From: Bin95 sp965220855
GTDB taxonomy: Bacteria; Pseudomonadota; Alphaproteobacteria; Bin95
Length of the DNA: 64,000 nt
Reading direction: 5' to 3'
Assembly (NCBI GenBank): GCA_965220855.1
Contig: CBDCQY010000001.1
Span: 558,001-622,000, forward strand
Position numbers and translations under genes: made by a program. The notes beneath the pieces were generated by a model that was given only the letters and a program-made list of their open reading frames with translations, did no database searches and was not told where the DNA came from. How positions within the stretch are numbered: position 1 is the stretch's first letter; each line of letters opens with the position of its first letter. Of this stretch, positions 39,918-48,767 are shown piece by piece.

Positions 39918-40951
39918 GACGCGGTGGCCTCGGCCGGCGGGGCCATGCGCTCCAGGGCCTTGCGCACATCGCCCAGAAAGCCGTGGCGCGCCATATCGAC
40001 CGCGAAGCCGATGGCGTTGGCGAAGGCGAAGGCGTCCGAGCCGCCATGCGCCTTGACCACGACGCCGTTCAGGCCGACGAACACCGCCCCGTTATAGCGG
40101 CGCGGGTCGAGCCGGGCGCGCACCTTGTCGAGCGCCCGGCGCGCCAGCCAGAAGCCGGCCATGCCGGCGAGCGAACTCTTGACCGACCGGCGCAGCACGT
40201 GACCGTAGAGGCGCGCCGAACCTTCCAGCGCCTTGAGCGCCACATTGCCGGTGAAGCCGTCGGTGACCACCACATCGACCGTGCCGCGCGCGATATCGTC
40301 GCCCTCGATGAAGCCGTGAAAGGCGAAGGCCGGGTCGGGCGCCGCGCGCAGCCGGGCGGCCGCGGCCCGCAGCGCCGCATTGCCCTTCAGCTCCTCCTCG
40401 CCGACATTCAGCAGCCCGACCGTCGGGCGCCGGCCGAGCACCGCATGGGCGAAGGCCGCGCCCATGACCGCGAACTGGAACAGATTGTCCTCGTCGCACT
40501 CGATATTGGCGCCGAGGTCGAGCATGGCGATCTCGGCGCGCAGGGTCGGCATGATGGAGCAGATCGCCGGGCGGTCCACACCGGCGGTGGCGCGCAACAG
40601 GAACTTGGAGATCGCCATCAGCGCGCCGGTGTTGCCGGCGGAGACGACGCCGGCGGCCTCGCCGTCGCGCACCGCCTCCACGGCGTTCCACATGGAGGCG
40701 CCGCGGCCGCCGCGCAGCGCCGAGGAGGGCTTGGCGTCGCTGGAAATCACCTTGTCGGCCGCCCGGAGCTCGATGCGGCCCTCCGGCGCCTTCGACCGGG
40801 CGAGCGCCGGCTCCAGGCGCGCGAGCTGTCCGTGGACGACGAAGCGCGCCTCGGGATAGCGCTCGGCTGCCGTCGCCGCGCCGCGCAGCACGATGTCCGG
40901 CGCCCGGTCGCCGCCCATGCCGTCCAAGGCGATGACGATGGGGTCGGCCAC
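39914..40951 (-). CDS. plsX: Phosphate acyltransferase PlsX
   Basis: A 345-residue protein starting IVIALDGMGGDRAPDIVL, the PlsX signature. AVEAVRDGEAAGVVSAGNTG and VVVTDGFTGNVALKALEG follow. It makes acyl-phosphate from acyl-ACP, the first step of phospholipid synthesis. It lies 6 bp after rpmF and overlaps fabH, consistent with coordinated control of membrane and ribosome synthesis. Confidence 0.97.
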   Translation of the reverse strand: MADPIVIALDGMGGDRAPDIVLRGAATAAERYPEARFVVHGQLARLEPALARSKAPEGRIELRAADKVISSDAKPSSALRGGRGASMWNAVEAVRDGEAAGVVSAGNTGALMAISKFLLRATAGVDRPAICSIMPTLRAEIAMLDLGANIECDEDNLFQFAVMGAAFAHAVLGRRPTVGLLNVGEEELKGNAALRAAAARLRAAPDPAFAFHGFIEGDDIARGTVDVVVTDGFTGNVALKALEGSARLYGHVLRRSVKSSLAGMAGFWLARRALDKVRARLDPRRYNGAVFVGLNGVVVKAHGGSDAFAFANAIGFAVDMARHGFLGDVRKALERMAPPAEATAS

Positions 40952-40957
40952 GGGCGC

Positions 40958-41146
40958 CTAGGCGGCTTCGCCCCTGGCCGCCACGACCTCGCGGCCGCGA
41001 TAGAAGCCGCATTCGGCGCAGATGTGATGCGGGCGCATCCGCTCGCCGCAATTCGGGCATTCGACATGCGCCTCGGGCCCGAGGCGGTGGTGGGAGCGGC
41101 GCTTGTCGCGGCGCGACTTGCTCACCTTCTTCTTCGGAACGGCCAT
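40958..41146 (-). CDS. rpmF: 50S ribosomal protein L32
   Basis: A 62-residue protein starting MAVPKKKVSKSRRDKRR. A zinc-ribbon is formed by CPNCGERMRPHHICAECGFY (two CxxC pairs), so this is the zinc-binding (C+) form. It is the first gene of the rpmF-plsX-fabH-ihfA-merR run. Confidence 0.97.
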   Translation of the reverse strand: MAVPKKKVSKSRRDKRRSHHRLGPEAHVECPNCGERMRPHHICAECGFYRGREVVAARGEAA

Positions 41147-41184
41147 GAAACGCCCTCTCTCGGGAAATCGCGGCGAAGGCGCTG

Positions 41185-41211
41185 TCTATACCAATGCGCC
41201 CGGAGCGGCAA
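41185..41211 (-). promoter_or_regulatory. Possible promoter of the rpmF-plsX operon
   Basis: On the minus strand TTGCCG (41211-41206) and TATAGA (41190-41185) lie 15 bp apart and 39 bp upstream of the rpmF start. The -10 matches well but the spacing is short, so this is tentative. Confidence 0.35.
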
Positions 41212-41222
41212 CCGGCGCTCCG

Positions 41223-42839
41223 TCAGCCGGGCGTCCGCTCGTCCTCGCCGGCCACGACGGCCAGCCGGCCCGCAACATCCTGCAGCTCGACGGCCACCGT
41301 GTCCGCGCCGACCCGGCGCAACTCCTCCGCCCAGGCCTCGTCATGGGCGCGCGCGGCGATACGCAATTGCGGGAAGATATAGCGCAGCCGCCCGACGATC
41401 GCCACCGCGCGCGCCGGGTCGTTGAAGGCCACGACCACCGCGCGGGCGGCCTCCACGCCGGCCTCCTCCAGCACTTCGGGGCGGAGCGCGTCGCCGTGAA
41501 AGACCTCGAAGCCCAACTGGCGTCCGGCGGCGATATTGTCGGCGTGGATGTCGATGCCGACCGGGCGCTCGCCCGCCTCGCGCAGCCGGGCGGCGCATTC
41601 GCGACCGGCGCGCCCGAAGCCGGCGACCACCACATGGCCCGAGCGCGGTCCGGCGGCGGCCACCGGCTCGCCGGACGCCTGGGGCACGTCGCGCAGGAGG
41701 CGCCGCCCGGCGAGCGCCAGCAGGGGCGTCAGCGCCATGGAGATCGCGATCGCGAGGCCGAGAAACTGCGCTTCGGGAGCGTCGAGCAGCGCGCGGCCCG
41801 TCGCCGCGCCCAAGAGCACGAAGCCGAACTCGCCGCCGCCGGCGAGCAGCAGCCCGACATAGGCCGCCCGTCCGCGCGGCATGCCCAGCGCCCAGCCGAT
41901 TCCAGCGGCGATCGCCGCCTTGGCGGCCAGCAGGCCCAGCACCGCCAGCGCCAGCATTCCCGCCTGGCCGACCGCGCTCGGCAGGTCGATGGCCATGCCG
42001 ACGGTCATGAAGAACAGGCCGAGCAAGAGGCCCCGGAAGGGCTGGATGACGGCCGCGACCTGATGGCGGTGGCGGGTGTCGGCCAGCAGCATGCCGGCGA
42101 GAAAGGCGCCGAAGGCCATCGACAGCCCGGCGAGTTCGGTGGCGAAGCCGGCCGCCAGCACGATCAGCAGGGTGAGCGCCGTGAAGGTCTCGATCTGGCC
42201 GTCGGCGAACACCGCGCTGTAGATCGGGCGCACCAGCCAGCGCCCGGCCACCAGGATGGCGACCACCGCGACCAGCGCCTTGACCACCGACCAGCCGAGC
42301 GCGGCCGCGACCGACTCCGGCTCGCCGCCCAGCACCAGCGCCAGCACCAGCAGCGGGCCGACGGCGATGTCCTGCACCAGCAGCACCGCGAAGGTGGAGC
42401 GGCCGGCCTGGCTGGTGAGCTCGCCGCGCTCGGTCAGCAATTGCAGCACCATGGCCGTCGAGGAGAGCGCGAGCGCGGCCGCGGCCACCACCGCCGCCGG
42501 AACCGAGAGGCCGAGCGCCAGGCCGGCGGCGGTGAACGCCGCCAGGGTGACCGTCACCTGCAGTGCGCCGAGCGCGAATCGGGCGGCGCCCAGCGCCCGC
42601 AGCCGGTCGAGCGGCAGCTCCAGCCCGACGGTGAACAGCAGGAAGACGACGCCGAACTCGGCGAGCGCGCGGGCGCTGTCGATGCGCTCCACCCAGCCGA
42701 GCGCATAGGGGCCGATCAGCGCGCCGGCGACGATATAACCCAGCGCCGCCGCCAGGCCGAGGCGGCGGAACAGCGGCACGACGACCGCCGACGCCAGCAG
42801 GAAGATCAGGACATCGGCGAGATAGCTCTGATGGTGCAT
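41223..42839 (-). CDS. Kef-type monovalent cation:proton antiporter (CPA2) with TrkA-N domain
   Basis: A 538-residue membrane protein with about 12 helices (for example VFLLFTVGLELPLDRLRALG, typical of CPA2) and a C-terminal nucleotide-binding TrkA-N domain (GHVVVAGFGRAGRECAARL, about residue 405). Known members exchange K+ or Na+ for H+ and can be gated by glutathione adducts or nucleotides. No KefF/KefG partner is adjacent. The DUF465 gene lies 40 bp upstream. Confidence 0.92.
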   Translation of the reverse strand: MHHQSYLADVLIFLLASAVVVPLFRRLGLAAALGYIVAGALIGPYALGWVERIDSARALAEFGVVFLLFTVGLELPLDRLRALGAARFALGALQVTVTLAAFTAAGLALGLSVPAAVVAAAALALSSTAMVLQLLTERGELTSQAGRSTFAVLLVQDIAVGPLLVLALVLGGEPESVAAALGWSVVKALVAVVAILVAGRWLVRPIYSAVFADGQIETFTALTLLIVLAAGFATELAGLSMAFGAFLAGMLLADTRHRHQVAAVIQPFRGLLLGLFFMTVGMAIDLPSAVGQAGMLALAVLGLLAAKAAIAAGIGWALGMPRGRAAYVGLLLAGGGEFGFVLLGAATGRALLDAPEAQFLGLAIAISMALTPLLALAGRRLLRDVPQASGEPVAAAGPRSGHVVVAGFGRAGRECAARLREAGERPVGIDIHADNIAAGRQLGFEVFHGDALRPEVLEEAGVEAARAVVVAFNDPARAVAIVGRLRYIFPQLRIAARAHDEAWAEELRRVGADTVAVELQDVAGRLAVVAGEDERTPG

Positions 42840-42879
42840 TCCGGTCTCGCGGGGGCCGGGCGCGGCGCCGGCCGGCCTG

Positions 42880-43053
42880 TCAACCGGCGCGTTCCAGCGC
42901 GGCCAGTTCGTCCTTGAGCGCGAGCTTCTGCCGCTTCAGTTTCTGCAGCGCCAGATCGTCCGCGCCGGGCTCGTTCTCCAGCGCGCGGATCCGGTCGTCG
43001 AGGTCGGAATGCTGCGCCGCGAGTGCGGCGCGACGCTCCTGCAGGTCGGTCAT
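42880..43053 (-). CDS. DUF465 (YdcH-like) small protein
   Basis: A 57-residue charged helical protein: LQERRAALAAQHSDLDDRIR, then LQKLKRQKLALKDELAALER. The DxxI...KLKRQKLxLKDE pattern is the DUF465 signature. The ATG at 43053 has GGGGA 8 bases upstream; ATGs at 43059 and 43068 are also possible. Its role is unknown. Confidence 0.85.
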   Translation of the reverse strand: MTDLQERRAALAAQHSDLDDRIRALENEPGADDLALQKLKRQKLALKDELAALERAG

Positions 43054-43171
43054 GCGCATCGTCCCCATTGCTGCGATACTGCGGCGTGGCCGCCCGCCCG
43101 CCGGACAGGTCGGGAGAGTGCCGCAAAACGCGCCCTTTGTCACCCCGTTCGCCCGTGAAAGGAGTGCGGCG

Positions 43172-43990
43172 ATGAAATCCATTCTGGTGCCGACCAACGA
43201 TCTGGATGCGCTCGACGGCGTGCTCGCCTCGGCGGCGCTGCTGCGCGCGCGCGTCGATGGCTGGCTGGAGGCGGTCCACTTCCACAGCGACCCCTCCGCC
43301 GTCATGGCGACCGACGACAGCGGGGCCGCCCTGCCCGCCCTGGTGGAGCGTTTCGAGCGCGAGGACGAGCGCCGCGCCGCCGAGGCGCGCCGGCGCTTCG
43401 AGGCCTTCGCGGCCGCCGCCGGGCTCGGCGACCGGGCGGTCTGGTCGGAGAGCGAGACCGGCCTCGACAATCTCGGCAACCACGCCCGGGTGTTCGACGC
43501 CATCGCGATCGCGCGGCCGGAGAAGGGTCCCGGCGGCCCCTCGCTCGGCACGCTGGAGACGGCGCTGTTCGACAGCGGCCAGGCGGTGCTGGTGGTCCCG
43601 CCCCGGCCGCCGGTGACGCTCGGCCGCGACATCCTGATCGCCTGGAACGGCTCCTCGGAGACCGCCCGCACCATCCGCGCCGGGCTGGCGCTGCTGCGCG
43701 AGGCGGAGCGGGTGACGGTGCTGACCGTCACCGGCATGACCGTGCCGGGGCCGACCGGCGAGGCGGTGGTGCGCCAGCTGGCCCGCCAGGGCGTCGAGGC
43801 CGCCTCGCTGGTGGTCGAGGCCGGGCTCGGCGAGAGCGGCCACCGCACGCTGGAGATCGCGGACGAACGCGGCGCGGACCTGCTGCTCAAGGGCGGCTAC
43901 ACGCGCGGGCGGCTGCGCCAGGCGCTGTTCGGCGGTCCCACCAACCACATCCTCTTCCACACCGAACTGCCGGTGCTGATGGCGCATTGA
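43172..43990 (+). CDS. Universal stress protein family protein (two Usp domains)
   Basis: A 272-residue protein with two Usp-like halves. The C-terminal half starts ILIAWNGSSETARTIRAGLA and ends GGYTRGRLRQALFGGPTNHI, the GxxGx9G nucleotide-binding pattern. The N-terminal half starts MKSILVPTNDLDALDGVL but lacks that motif. The ATG follows AAAGGAG. It is divergent from the DUF465 gene, and its TGA overlaps a TTGACA that may serve the gcv leader. Confidence 0.9.
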   Translation: MKSILVPTNDLDALDGVLASAALLRARVDGWLEAVHFHSDPSAVMATDDSGAALPALVERFEREDERRAAEARRRFEAFAAAAGLGDRAVWSESETGLDNLGNHARVFDAIAIARPEKGPGGPSLGTLETALFDSGQAVLVVPPRPPVTLGRDILIAWNGSSETARTIRAGLALLREAERVTVLTVTGMTVPGPTGEAVVRQLARQGVEAASLVVEAGLGESGHRTLEIADERGADLLLKGGYTRGRLRQALFGGPTNHILFHTELPVLMAH

Positions 43991-44016
43991 CAGACCGCCG
44001 GGGCGTCTGCCAGCAT
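43987..44016 (+). promoter_or_regulatory. Putative promoter of the glycine riboswitch-gcv transcript
   Basis: TTGACA at 43987-43992, a perfect -35 overlapping the stop codon of the universal stress gene, and CAGCAT at 44011-44016 are 18 bp apart and would start transcription near 44023, just before the first aptamer. The -10 is weak. The spacer also holds a CAGAC/GTCTG inverted repeat (43991-44009), possibly a terminator of the upstream gene. Confidence 0.4.
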
Positions 44017-44030
44017 CCCCCGGCCGTTGA

Positions 44031-44202
44031 GCTGCGCGGGAGAGTCCGGCGATGAAGGCCGGCGCCGAAGGAGCAACCGCCCCGGAAACTCTCAGGCACC
44101 CGGACCGCGCGGGGAGGCGACTCTGGAAAGCGGGCGCACACGCCCCACCGAAGATGTAACGGCGCCGCCGGAATCTTTCAGGTCGGACGGACAGAGGGGG
44201 CA
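44031..44202 (+). promoter_or_regulatory. Tandem glycine riboswitch
   Basis: Two glycine aptamers lie head to tail. The first (about 44031-44113) has GCGGGAGAGTCCGGC, then GCCGAAGGAGCAACCGCC, GGAAACTCTCAGGCACC and GGACCGCGC. The second (about 44112-44202) has GCGACTCTGGAAAGC, CACCGAAGATGTAACGGC, GGAATCTTTCAGGTC and GGACAGAGGGG. The conserved cores (GAAGGAGCAA, CTCTCAGGCA and their counterparts) match the glycine riboswitch. It precedes gcvT by 47 bp, so it should switch on glycine cleavage when glycine is abundant. Confidence 0.95.
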
Positions 44203-44207
44203 GACGG

Positions 44208-44242
44208 ACAGGCCGGGAGTGGCCTGCCCGGAAGCCGGAGGG
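44208..44242 (+). promoter_or_regulatory. Expression platform and gcvT ribosome binding site
   Basis: CAGGCC and GGCCTG (around 44208-44225) form a hairpin just after the second aptamer. The GGAGGG ribosome binding site (about 44237-44242) follows. A hairpin at this position can change ribosome access when glycine binds. No poly-T terminator is present, which favours translational control, but the mechanism is inferred. Confidence 0.5.
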
Positions 44243-44249
44243 TCCGCCG

Positions 44250-45341
44250 ATGACCGACTTGCAGAAAACCCCGCTCCACGCGATGCACCTGGCCGCCGGC
44301 GCGCGCATGGCGCCGTTTGCCGGCTACGACATGCCGATCGGCTATCCGGAGGGCAGCGTCGCCGAGCACCGCCAGGCGCGCGAGCGGGCCGCGCTCTTCG
44401 ATGTGAGCCATATGGGCCAGGTTCGCCTGGTCGGGCCGGAGGCCGACGCCGCCTTGGAGCGGCTGGTGCCGGGCGACATGCGGGGCCTCGGGCCGGGGCG
44501 GATGCGCTACACGCTGTTCACCTCGGACGAGGGCGGCATTCTGGACGACCTGATCGCCGCGCGCGCCCCGGACGGCCTCGCGCTGGTGGTCAACGCCGCG
44601 CGCAAGCAGCACGATATCGCGCATCTGCGCCGCCATCTGGCCGATGCGGTCGAGGTGCGCCCGGAGCCGGACCGCGCGCTGCTGGCCCTCCAGGGGCCGG
44701 CGGCGGCCTCCGTGCTGGCGGCGTTCGCCGACCTGCCCTTCATGGCGTGGCGCGAGGGCGAGGCGCTCGGCGTGCCGGTGCGCGCCACCCGCTCCGGCTA
44801 CACCGGCTCGGACGGCTTCGAGCTCTCGGTTGCGGCCGAGGACGCCGAGGCGCTCGCCGGGCGGCTGCTGGCGCATGAGGCGGTCGCCTGGGCGGGGCTG
44901 GGCGCGCGCGATTCGCTGCGCCTCGAGGCCGGGCTCTGCCTCTACGGCCACGATATCGACGAGACCACCACGCCGCTGGAGGCCGGGCTCGGCTGGACGA
45001 TCCCGAAGGTCCGGCGCGAGCGGCGCGACTTTCCGGGCGCGGCGCGCATTCTCGACGCGCCGCCCGAGCGCCGCCGCGTCGGCCTCAGGCCCGAGGGCCG
45101 GGTGATCGCGCGCGAGGGCGCGGCGCTGCTGGACGAAGACGGCCGGGCGGTCGGACAGGTCACCAGCGGCGGCTTCTCGCCCATTCTGGGCGGCCCGGTC
45201 GCCATGGGCTATCTGCCGGCGGCGCTCGCCCGCCCGGAGACGCCGGTCGCCTTCGAGGTGCGCGGCCGGCCCCGTCCGGGGCGGGTGGCGCGCCTGCCGT
45301 TCGTTCCCCACGACTACTATCGAGGCTCGGAGGTCCGATGA
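44250..45341 (+). CDS. gcvT: Glycine cleavage system T protein (aminomethyltransferase)
   Basis: A 363-residue folate-binding protein: PLHAMHLAAGARMAPFAGYD, ALFDVSHMGQVRLVGPEAD, and SGYTGSDGFELSVA at the folate-binding region. It moves the aminomethyl carbon from H protein to tetrahydrofolate with release of ammonia. It follows the riboswitch and overlaps gcvH by 4 bp. Confidence 0.96.
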   Translation: MTDLQKTPLHAMHLAAGARMAPFAGYDMPIGYPEGSVAEHRQARERAALFDVSHMGQVRLVGPEADAALERLVPGDMRGLGPGRMRYTLFTSDEGGILDDLIAARAPDGLALVVNAARKQHDIAHLRRHLADAVEVRPEPDRALLALQGPAAASVLAAFADLPFMAWREGEALGVPVRATRSGYTGSDGFELSVAAEDAEALAGRLLAHEAVAWAGLGARDSLRLEAGLCLYGHDIDETTTPLEAGLGWTIPKVRRERRDFPGAARILDAPPERRRVGLRPEGRVIAREGAALLDEDGRAVGQVTSGGFSPILGGPVAMGYLPAALARPETPVAFEVRGRPRPGRVARLPFVPHDYYRGSEVR

Positions 45342-45718
45342 CTGAAAAGACCTGGTACACGCGCGACCATGAGTGGGTGCGCATCGAAGACGGCGTCGCG
45401 ATCTGCGGCATCAGCGACTACGCCCAGGGGCAGCTGGGCGATGTGGTCTATGTCGAACTGCCGGAGGTCGGCCTCCGGATCGCGCAGGAGGGCGAGGTCG
45501 CGGTGGTCGAGAGCACCAAGGCGGCGAGCGACGTCTATGCGCCGGTCGGCGGCGAGGTGGTCGCGGTCAACGGCCGGCTGGAGGAGGAGCCGAACCTGGT
45601 CAACGAGGCCGCCGAGGGCGACGGCTGGTTCTTCCGCATCCGGGTCGATGACGAGGCCCAGCTCGACGGCCTGCTGGACGAGGAGGCCTACCGGGCCTTC
45701 GTGGCGGAGCTCGACTGA
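45338..45718 (+). CDS. gcvH: Glycine cleavage system H protein
   Basis: A 126-residue lipoyl carrier. The lipoylated Lys61 is in VAVVESTKAASDVYAPV. It shuttles the aminomethyl group between P, T and L proteins. Its stop overlaps the gcvPA start by one base. Confidence 0.97.
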   Translation: MTEKTWYTRDHEWVRIEDGVAICGISDYAQGQLGDVVYVELPEVGLRIAQEGEVAVVESTKAASDVYAPVGGEVVAVNGRLEEEPNLVNEAAEGDGWFFRIRVDDEAQLDGLLDEEAYRAFVAELD

Positions 45719-47037
45719 TGCGCTATCTGCCGATCACCGAAGAGGATCGCAGCGCCATGCTGGCGGCGATCGGCGCGCCCTCGGTGGAGGCGCTGTTTGC
45801 CGATGTGCCGGAGGGCGCGCTGCTGGCGGAGCCGGTCGATCTGCCCGGCCACGCCAGCGAGTTCGAGGTCGAGCGCCGGCTCTCCCGCCTCGCCGCCCTG
45901 AACCGCCCGGCCGGGGCCGGCCCGTTCTTCTGCGGGGCCGGCAGCTATCGCCACCATATTCCGGCGGCGGTGGACTACCTGATCCAGCGGGGCGAGTTCC
46001 TGACCTCCTACACGCCCTACCAGCCGGAGATCGCCCAGGGCACGCTGCAATATCTGTTCGAGTTCCAGACCCAGGTCTGCCTGCTGACCGGCATGGAGGT
46101 CGCCAACGCCTCCATGTATGACGGCGCGACGGCCGCCGCCGAGGCGGTGACGATGGCCAACCGGGTGACCCGCCGGTCGAAGGCGGTCATCTCCGGCAAT
46201 CTGCACCCGCACTATCGCGACACCATGGCCACGCTCGCGCGCTTCCAGGGCTTCACGCTCGACTGCGCCCCGCCCCGGCCCGAGGGCGAGGAGGAGCTGG
46301 CCGGGCGGATCGACGCCGAGACCTCCTGCGTCGTGGTGCAATATCCCGACCTGTTCGGAAATATCCGCGACTTCTCGGAGCTCGCCGAGGCGGCGCATGC
46401 GGCCGGCGCGCTGCTGGTGGTGGTCGTCACCGAGATCGTGGCGCTGGGCGCGCTCCGCCCGCCGGGCGCCATGGGCGCGGATATCGTCGCCGCCGAGGGC
46501 CAGTCGCTCGGCAATGCGATGAGCTTCGGCGGCCCGCATCTGGGCCTCTTCGCCGCCCGCACGCGCCATCTGCGCCAGATGCCCGGCCGGCTCTGCGGCG
46601 AGACCGTCGATGCCGACGGGCGGCGCGGCTATGTGCTGACGCTCTCCACCCGCGAGCAGCATATCCGGCGCGAGCGCGCGACCAGCAATATCTGCACCAA
46701 TTCCGGCCTCTGCGCGCTCGCCTTCACCATCCATCTGACGCTGCTGGGCGAGACCGGCCTGAAGCGCCTGGCGGCGCTCAACCATGCCGGCGCGGCGCGG
46801 CTGGCGGACCGGCTGGGGGCGCGGCTGGTGACGCCCGCCTTCTTCAACGAGTTCACACTGCGCCTCGACGGCGATGCGGCGGCGGCGGTGGAGCGCCTTG
46901 CGGGCGAGGGCATTCTCGCCGGCGTGCCGGTCTCGCGGCTGCTGCCGGGCCAGGGGCTGGACGATCTGCTGCTGGTGGCGGTGACCGAGACGGCGAGCGA
47001 CGAGGATATCGACGCCCTGGCGGAGGCGCTGGCATGA
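45718..47037 (+). CDS. gcvPA: Glycine decarboxylase subunit 1 (P protein, alpha)
   Basis: A 439-residue subunit of the split P protein. Typical segments are FCGAGSYRHHIPAAVDYLIQ, FQTQVCLLTGMEVANASMYD, GQSLGNAMSFGGPHLGLFA and TREQHIRRERATSNICTN. It works with subunit 2 as a heteromer that decarboxylates glycine with pyridoxal phosphate. It overlaps gcvPB by 4 bp. Confidence 0.96.
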   Translation: MRYLPITEEDRSAMLAAIGAPSVEALFADVPEGALLAEPVDLPGHASEFEVERRLSRLAALNRPAGAGPFFCGAGSYRHHIPAAVDYLIQRGEFLTSYTPYQPEIAQGTLQYLFEFQTQVCLLTGMEVANASMYDGATAAAEAVTMANRVTRRSKAVISGNLHPHYRDTMATLARFQGFTLDCAPPRPEGEEELAGRIDAETSCVVVQYPDLFGNIRDFSELAEAAHAAGALLVVVVTEIVALGALRPPGAMGADIVAAEGQSLGNAMSFGGPHLGLFAARTRHLRQMPGRLCGETVDADGRRGYVLTLSTREQHIRRERATSNICTNSGLCALAFTIHLTLLGETGLKRLAALNHAGAARLADRLGARLVTPAFFNEFTLRLDGDAAAAVERLAGEGILAGVPVSRLLPGQGLDDLLLVAVTETASDEDIDALAEALA

Positions 47038-48533
47038 CCGACACGAGCTTCGACACCGTCTCCGGCGATCGCGGCCTCCATATCGAGGAGCCGCTGATCT
47101 TCGAGCAGGACAGCCCCGGCGCGCTCGGCGTGGACTGGCCGGAGACGCGCGCCCCGCACCGGCTGGGCGCGCTCGCCCGCGAGGAGCCGATCGGCCTGCC
47201 GAGCCTCGCCGAGCCGACCGTGGTGCGCCACTACACGCGGCTCTCGCAGAAGAATTACGGCATCGACACCGGCCTCTTCCCGCTCGGCTCCTGCACCATG
47301 AAGCACAATCCGCGCCTGAACGAGCGTCTGGCGCGGCTGCCGGGCTTCGCCGACATCCACCCGCTGCAGCCGGAAAGCAGCGTGCAGGGCGCGCTGGCGC
47401 TTTGCCGGGAGCTGCAGCGCTGGCTCTGCGAACTCACCGGAATGCCGGCCGTGGCGCTCACGCCGGGCGCGGGCGCGCATGGCGAGCTTTGCGGCATGAT
47501 GGCGATCCGCGCGGCGCTGGACGCCGGCGGCCCCGCCAACGCCGATCGCCGCCGGGTGCTGGTGCCCGATTCCGCGCACGGTACCAACCCCGCCACGGCC
47601 GCGGCGCTCGGCTTCGAGGTGGTCTCGATTCCCGAGGATGCGCGCGGGCGCGTCGATGCGGAGCGCTTCGAGGCGCTGCTGGAGAAGGACCGCACGGCGG
47701 CGGTGATGCTTACCAACCCCAACACCTGCGGCGTGTTCGAGAACGACATCCGCCGCATCGCGGACGGCGTGCACGCCGCCGGCGGCTATTTCTACTGCGA
47801 CGGGGCCAATTTCAACGCCATCGTCGGGCGGGTGCGTCCGGGCGATCTCGGCATCGACGCCATGCATATCAACCTGCACAAGACCTTCTCGACGCCGCAT
47901 GGCGGCGGCGGGCCGGGGTCGGGGCCGGTGGTGTTCTCCGAGGCGCTCGCGCCCTACGCCCCGGTGCCGCGCATCGTGGAGGAGGCGGACGGGCGGCTCC
48001 GCCTGGAGGAGGCGGACGCCGCCGCCTTCGGGCGCATGAAGGCCTTTCACGGTCAGATGGGCATGTTCGTGCGCGCGCTCGCCTACATGATGAGCCATGG
48101 CGCGGACGGGCTGCGCCAGGTTTCCGGCGATGCGGTGCTGAACGCCAACTATGTGCTGCGCCGGCTGGAGGACGCCTTCTCCGCGCCCTTCGCCCACGCC
48201 GGCCCGGCCATGCATGAGGCGCTGTTCGACGACCGCGCGCTGAAGGACACCGGCGTCACCACGCTCGACATCGCCAAGGCGATGATCGACGAGGGGCTGC
48301 ATCCGATGACGGTCTATTTCCCGCTGGTGGTGCATGGCGCGATGCTGGTGGAGCCGACCGAGACCGAGACCCGCGCCAGCCTCGACCGCTTCATCGCCAT
48401 CATGCGGGGCCTGGCGGAACGCGCCCATGACGGCGCGCCGCTGGCCGAGGCCCCGCGCCATGCGCCCCGCCGGCGGCTCGACGAGACGCAGGCCGCCCGC
48501 AAGCCGGTGCTGCGCTGGCAACCCGCCGGCTGA
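47034..48533 (+). CDS. gcvPB: Glycine decarboxylase subunit 2 (P protein, beta)
   Basis: A 499-residue subunit carrying the pyridoxal-phosphate lysine in MHINLHKTFSTPHGGGGPGS. It also contains FPLGSCTMKHNPRLNERLAR and VLVPDSAHGTNPATAAALGF. It decarboxylates glycine and transfers the aminomethyl group to the lipoyl arm of GcvH. It ends the gcv operon; a terminator follows. Confidence 0.96.
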   Translation: MTDTSFDTVSGDRGLHIEEPLIFEQDSPGALGVDWPETRAPHRLGALAREEPIGLPSLAEPTVVRHYTRLSQKNYGIDTGLFPLGSCTMKHNPRLNERLARLPGFADIHPLQPESSVQGALALCRELQRWLCELTGMPAVALTPGAGAHGELCGMMAIRAALDAGGPANADRRRVLVPDSAHGTNPATAAALGFEVVSIPEDARGRVDAERFEALLEKDRTAAVMLTNPNTCGVFENDIRRIADGVHAAGGYFYCDGANFNAIVGRVRPGDLGIDAMHINLHKTFSTPHGGGGPGSGPVVFSEALAPYAPVPRIVEEADGRLRLEEADAAAFGRMKAFHGQMGMFVRALAYMMSHGADGLRQVSGDAVLNANYVLRRLEDAFSAPFAHAGPAMHEALFDDRALKDTGVTTLDIAKAMIDEGLHPMTVYFPLVVHGAMLVEPTETETRASLDRFIAIMRGLAERAHDGAPLAEAPRHAPRRRLDETQAARKPVLRWQPAG

Positions 48534-48539
48534 CATGAG

Positions 48540-48574
48540 AAGGCCCCCTCTCCCGGCGGGGGAGAGGGGGCCTT
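48540..48574 (+). terminator. Terminator of the gcv operon
   Basis: A perfect 15-bp stem pairs bases 48540-48554 with 48560-48574 (AAGGCCCCCTCTCCC on the left arm), with loop GGCGG and only TTTCC after it. It is strong in stability but weak in the T-run. It starts 6 bases after the gcvPB stop. Confidence 0.8.
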
Positions 48575-48602
48575 TCCGGGAGCGGGAGGCCGGGGGCGGC
48601 GG

Positions 48603-48767
48603 TCACGCCCGCGCGGCCTCTGCGCCATGGAAGCTGCGGCCGAAGCGCGCCAGCAGCCGCGCCAGCCGGGCGAAGGCGTCGGCGAAGGCGTGGGCGCGAA
48701 GCTGCCGGCTGCGGGCCACGGCCCGGTCGATTTCGCTCTGGGTCGGGATGCGAGCTCTCGGAATCAT
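48603..48767 (-). CDS. Small basic helical protein, divergent from a LysR regulator
   Basis: A 54-codon gene reading MIPRARIPTQSEIDRAVARS, then RQLRAHAFADAFARLARLLA and RFGRSFHGAEAARA. The ATG at 48767 follows a clear AGGAG (AGGAGATAAACCG). The PTQSEIDRAVARSRQLRAHAF stretch resembles the small RSP_7527/DUF1127-neighbour proteins common in alphaproteobacteria. It is basic and amphipathic and may bind RNA or membrane. Its role is unknown. It is easily missed because of its size. Confidence 0.6.
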   Translation of the reverse strand: MIPRARIPTQSEIDRAVARSRQLRAHAFADAFARLARLLARFGRSFHGAEAARA

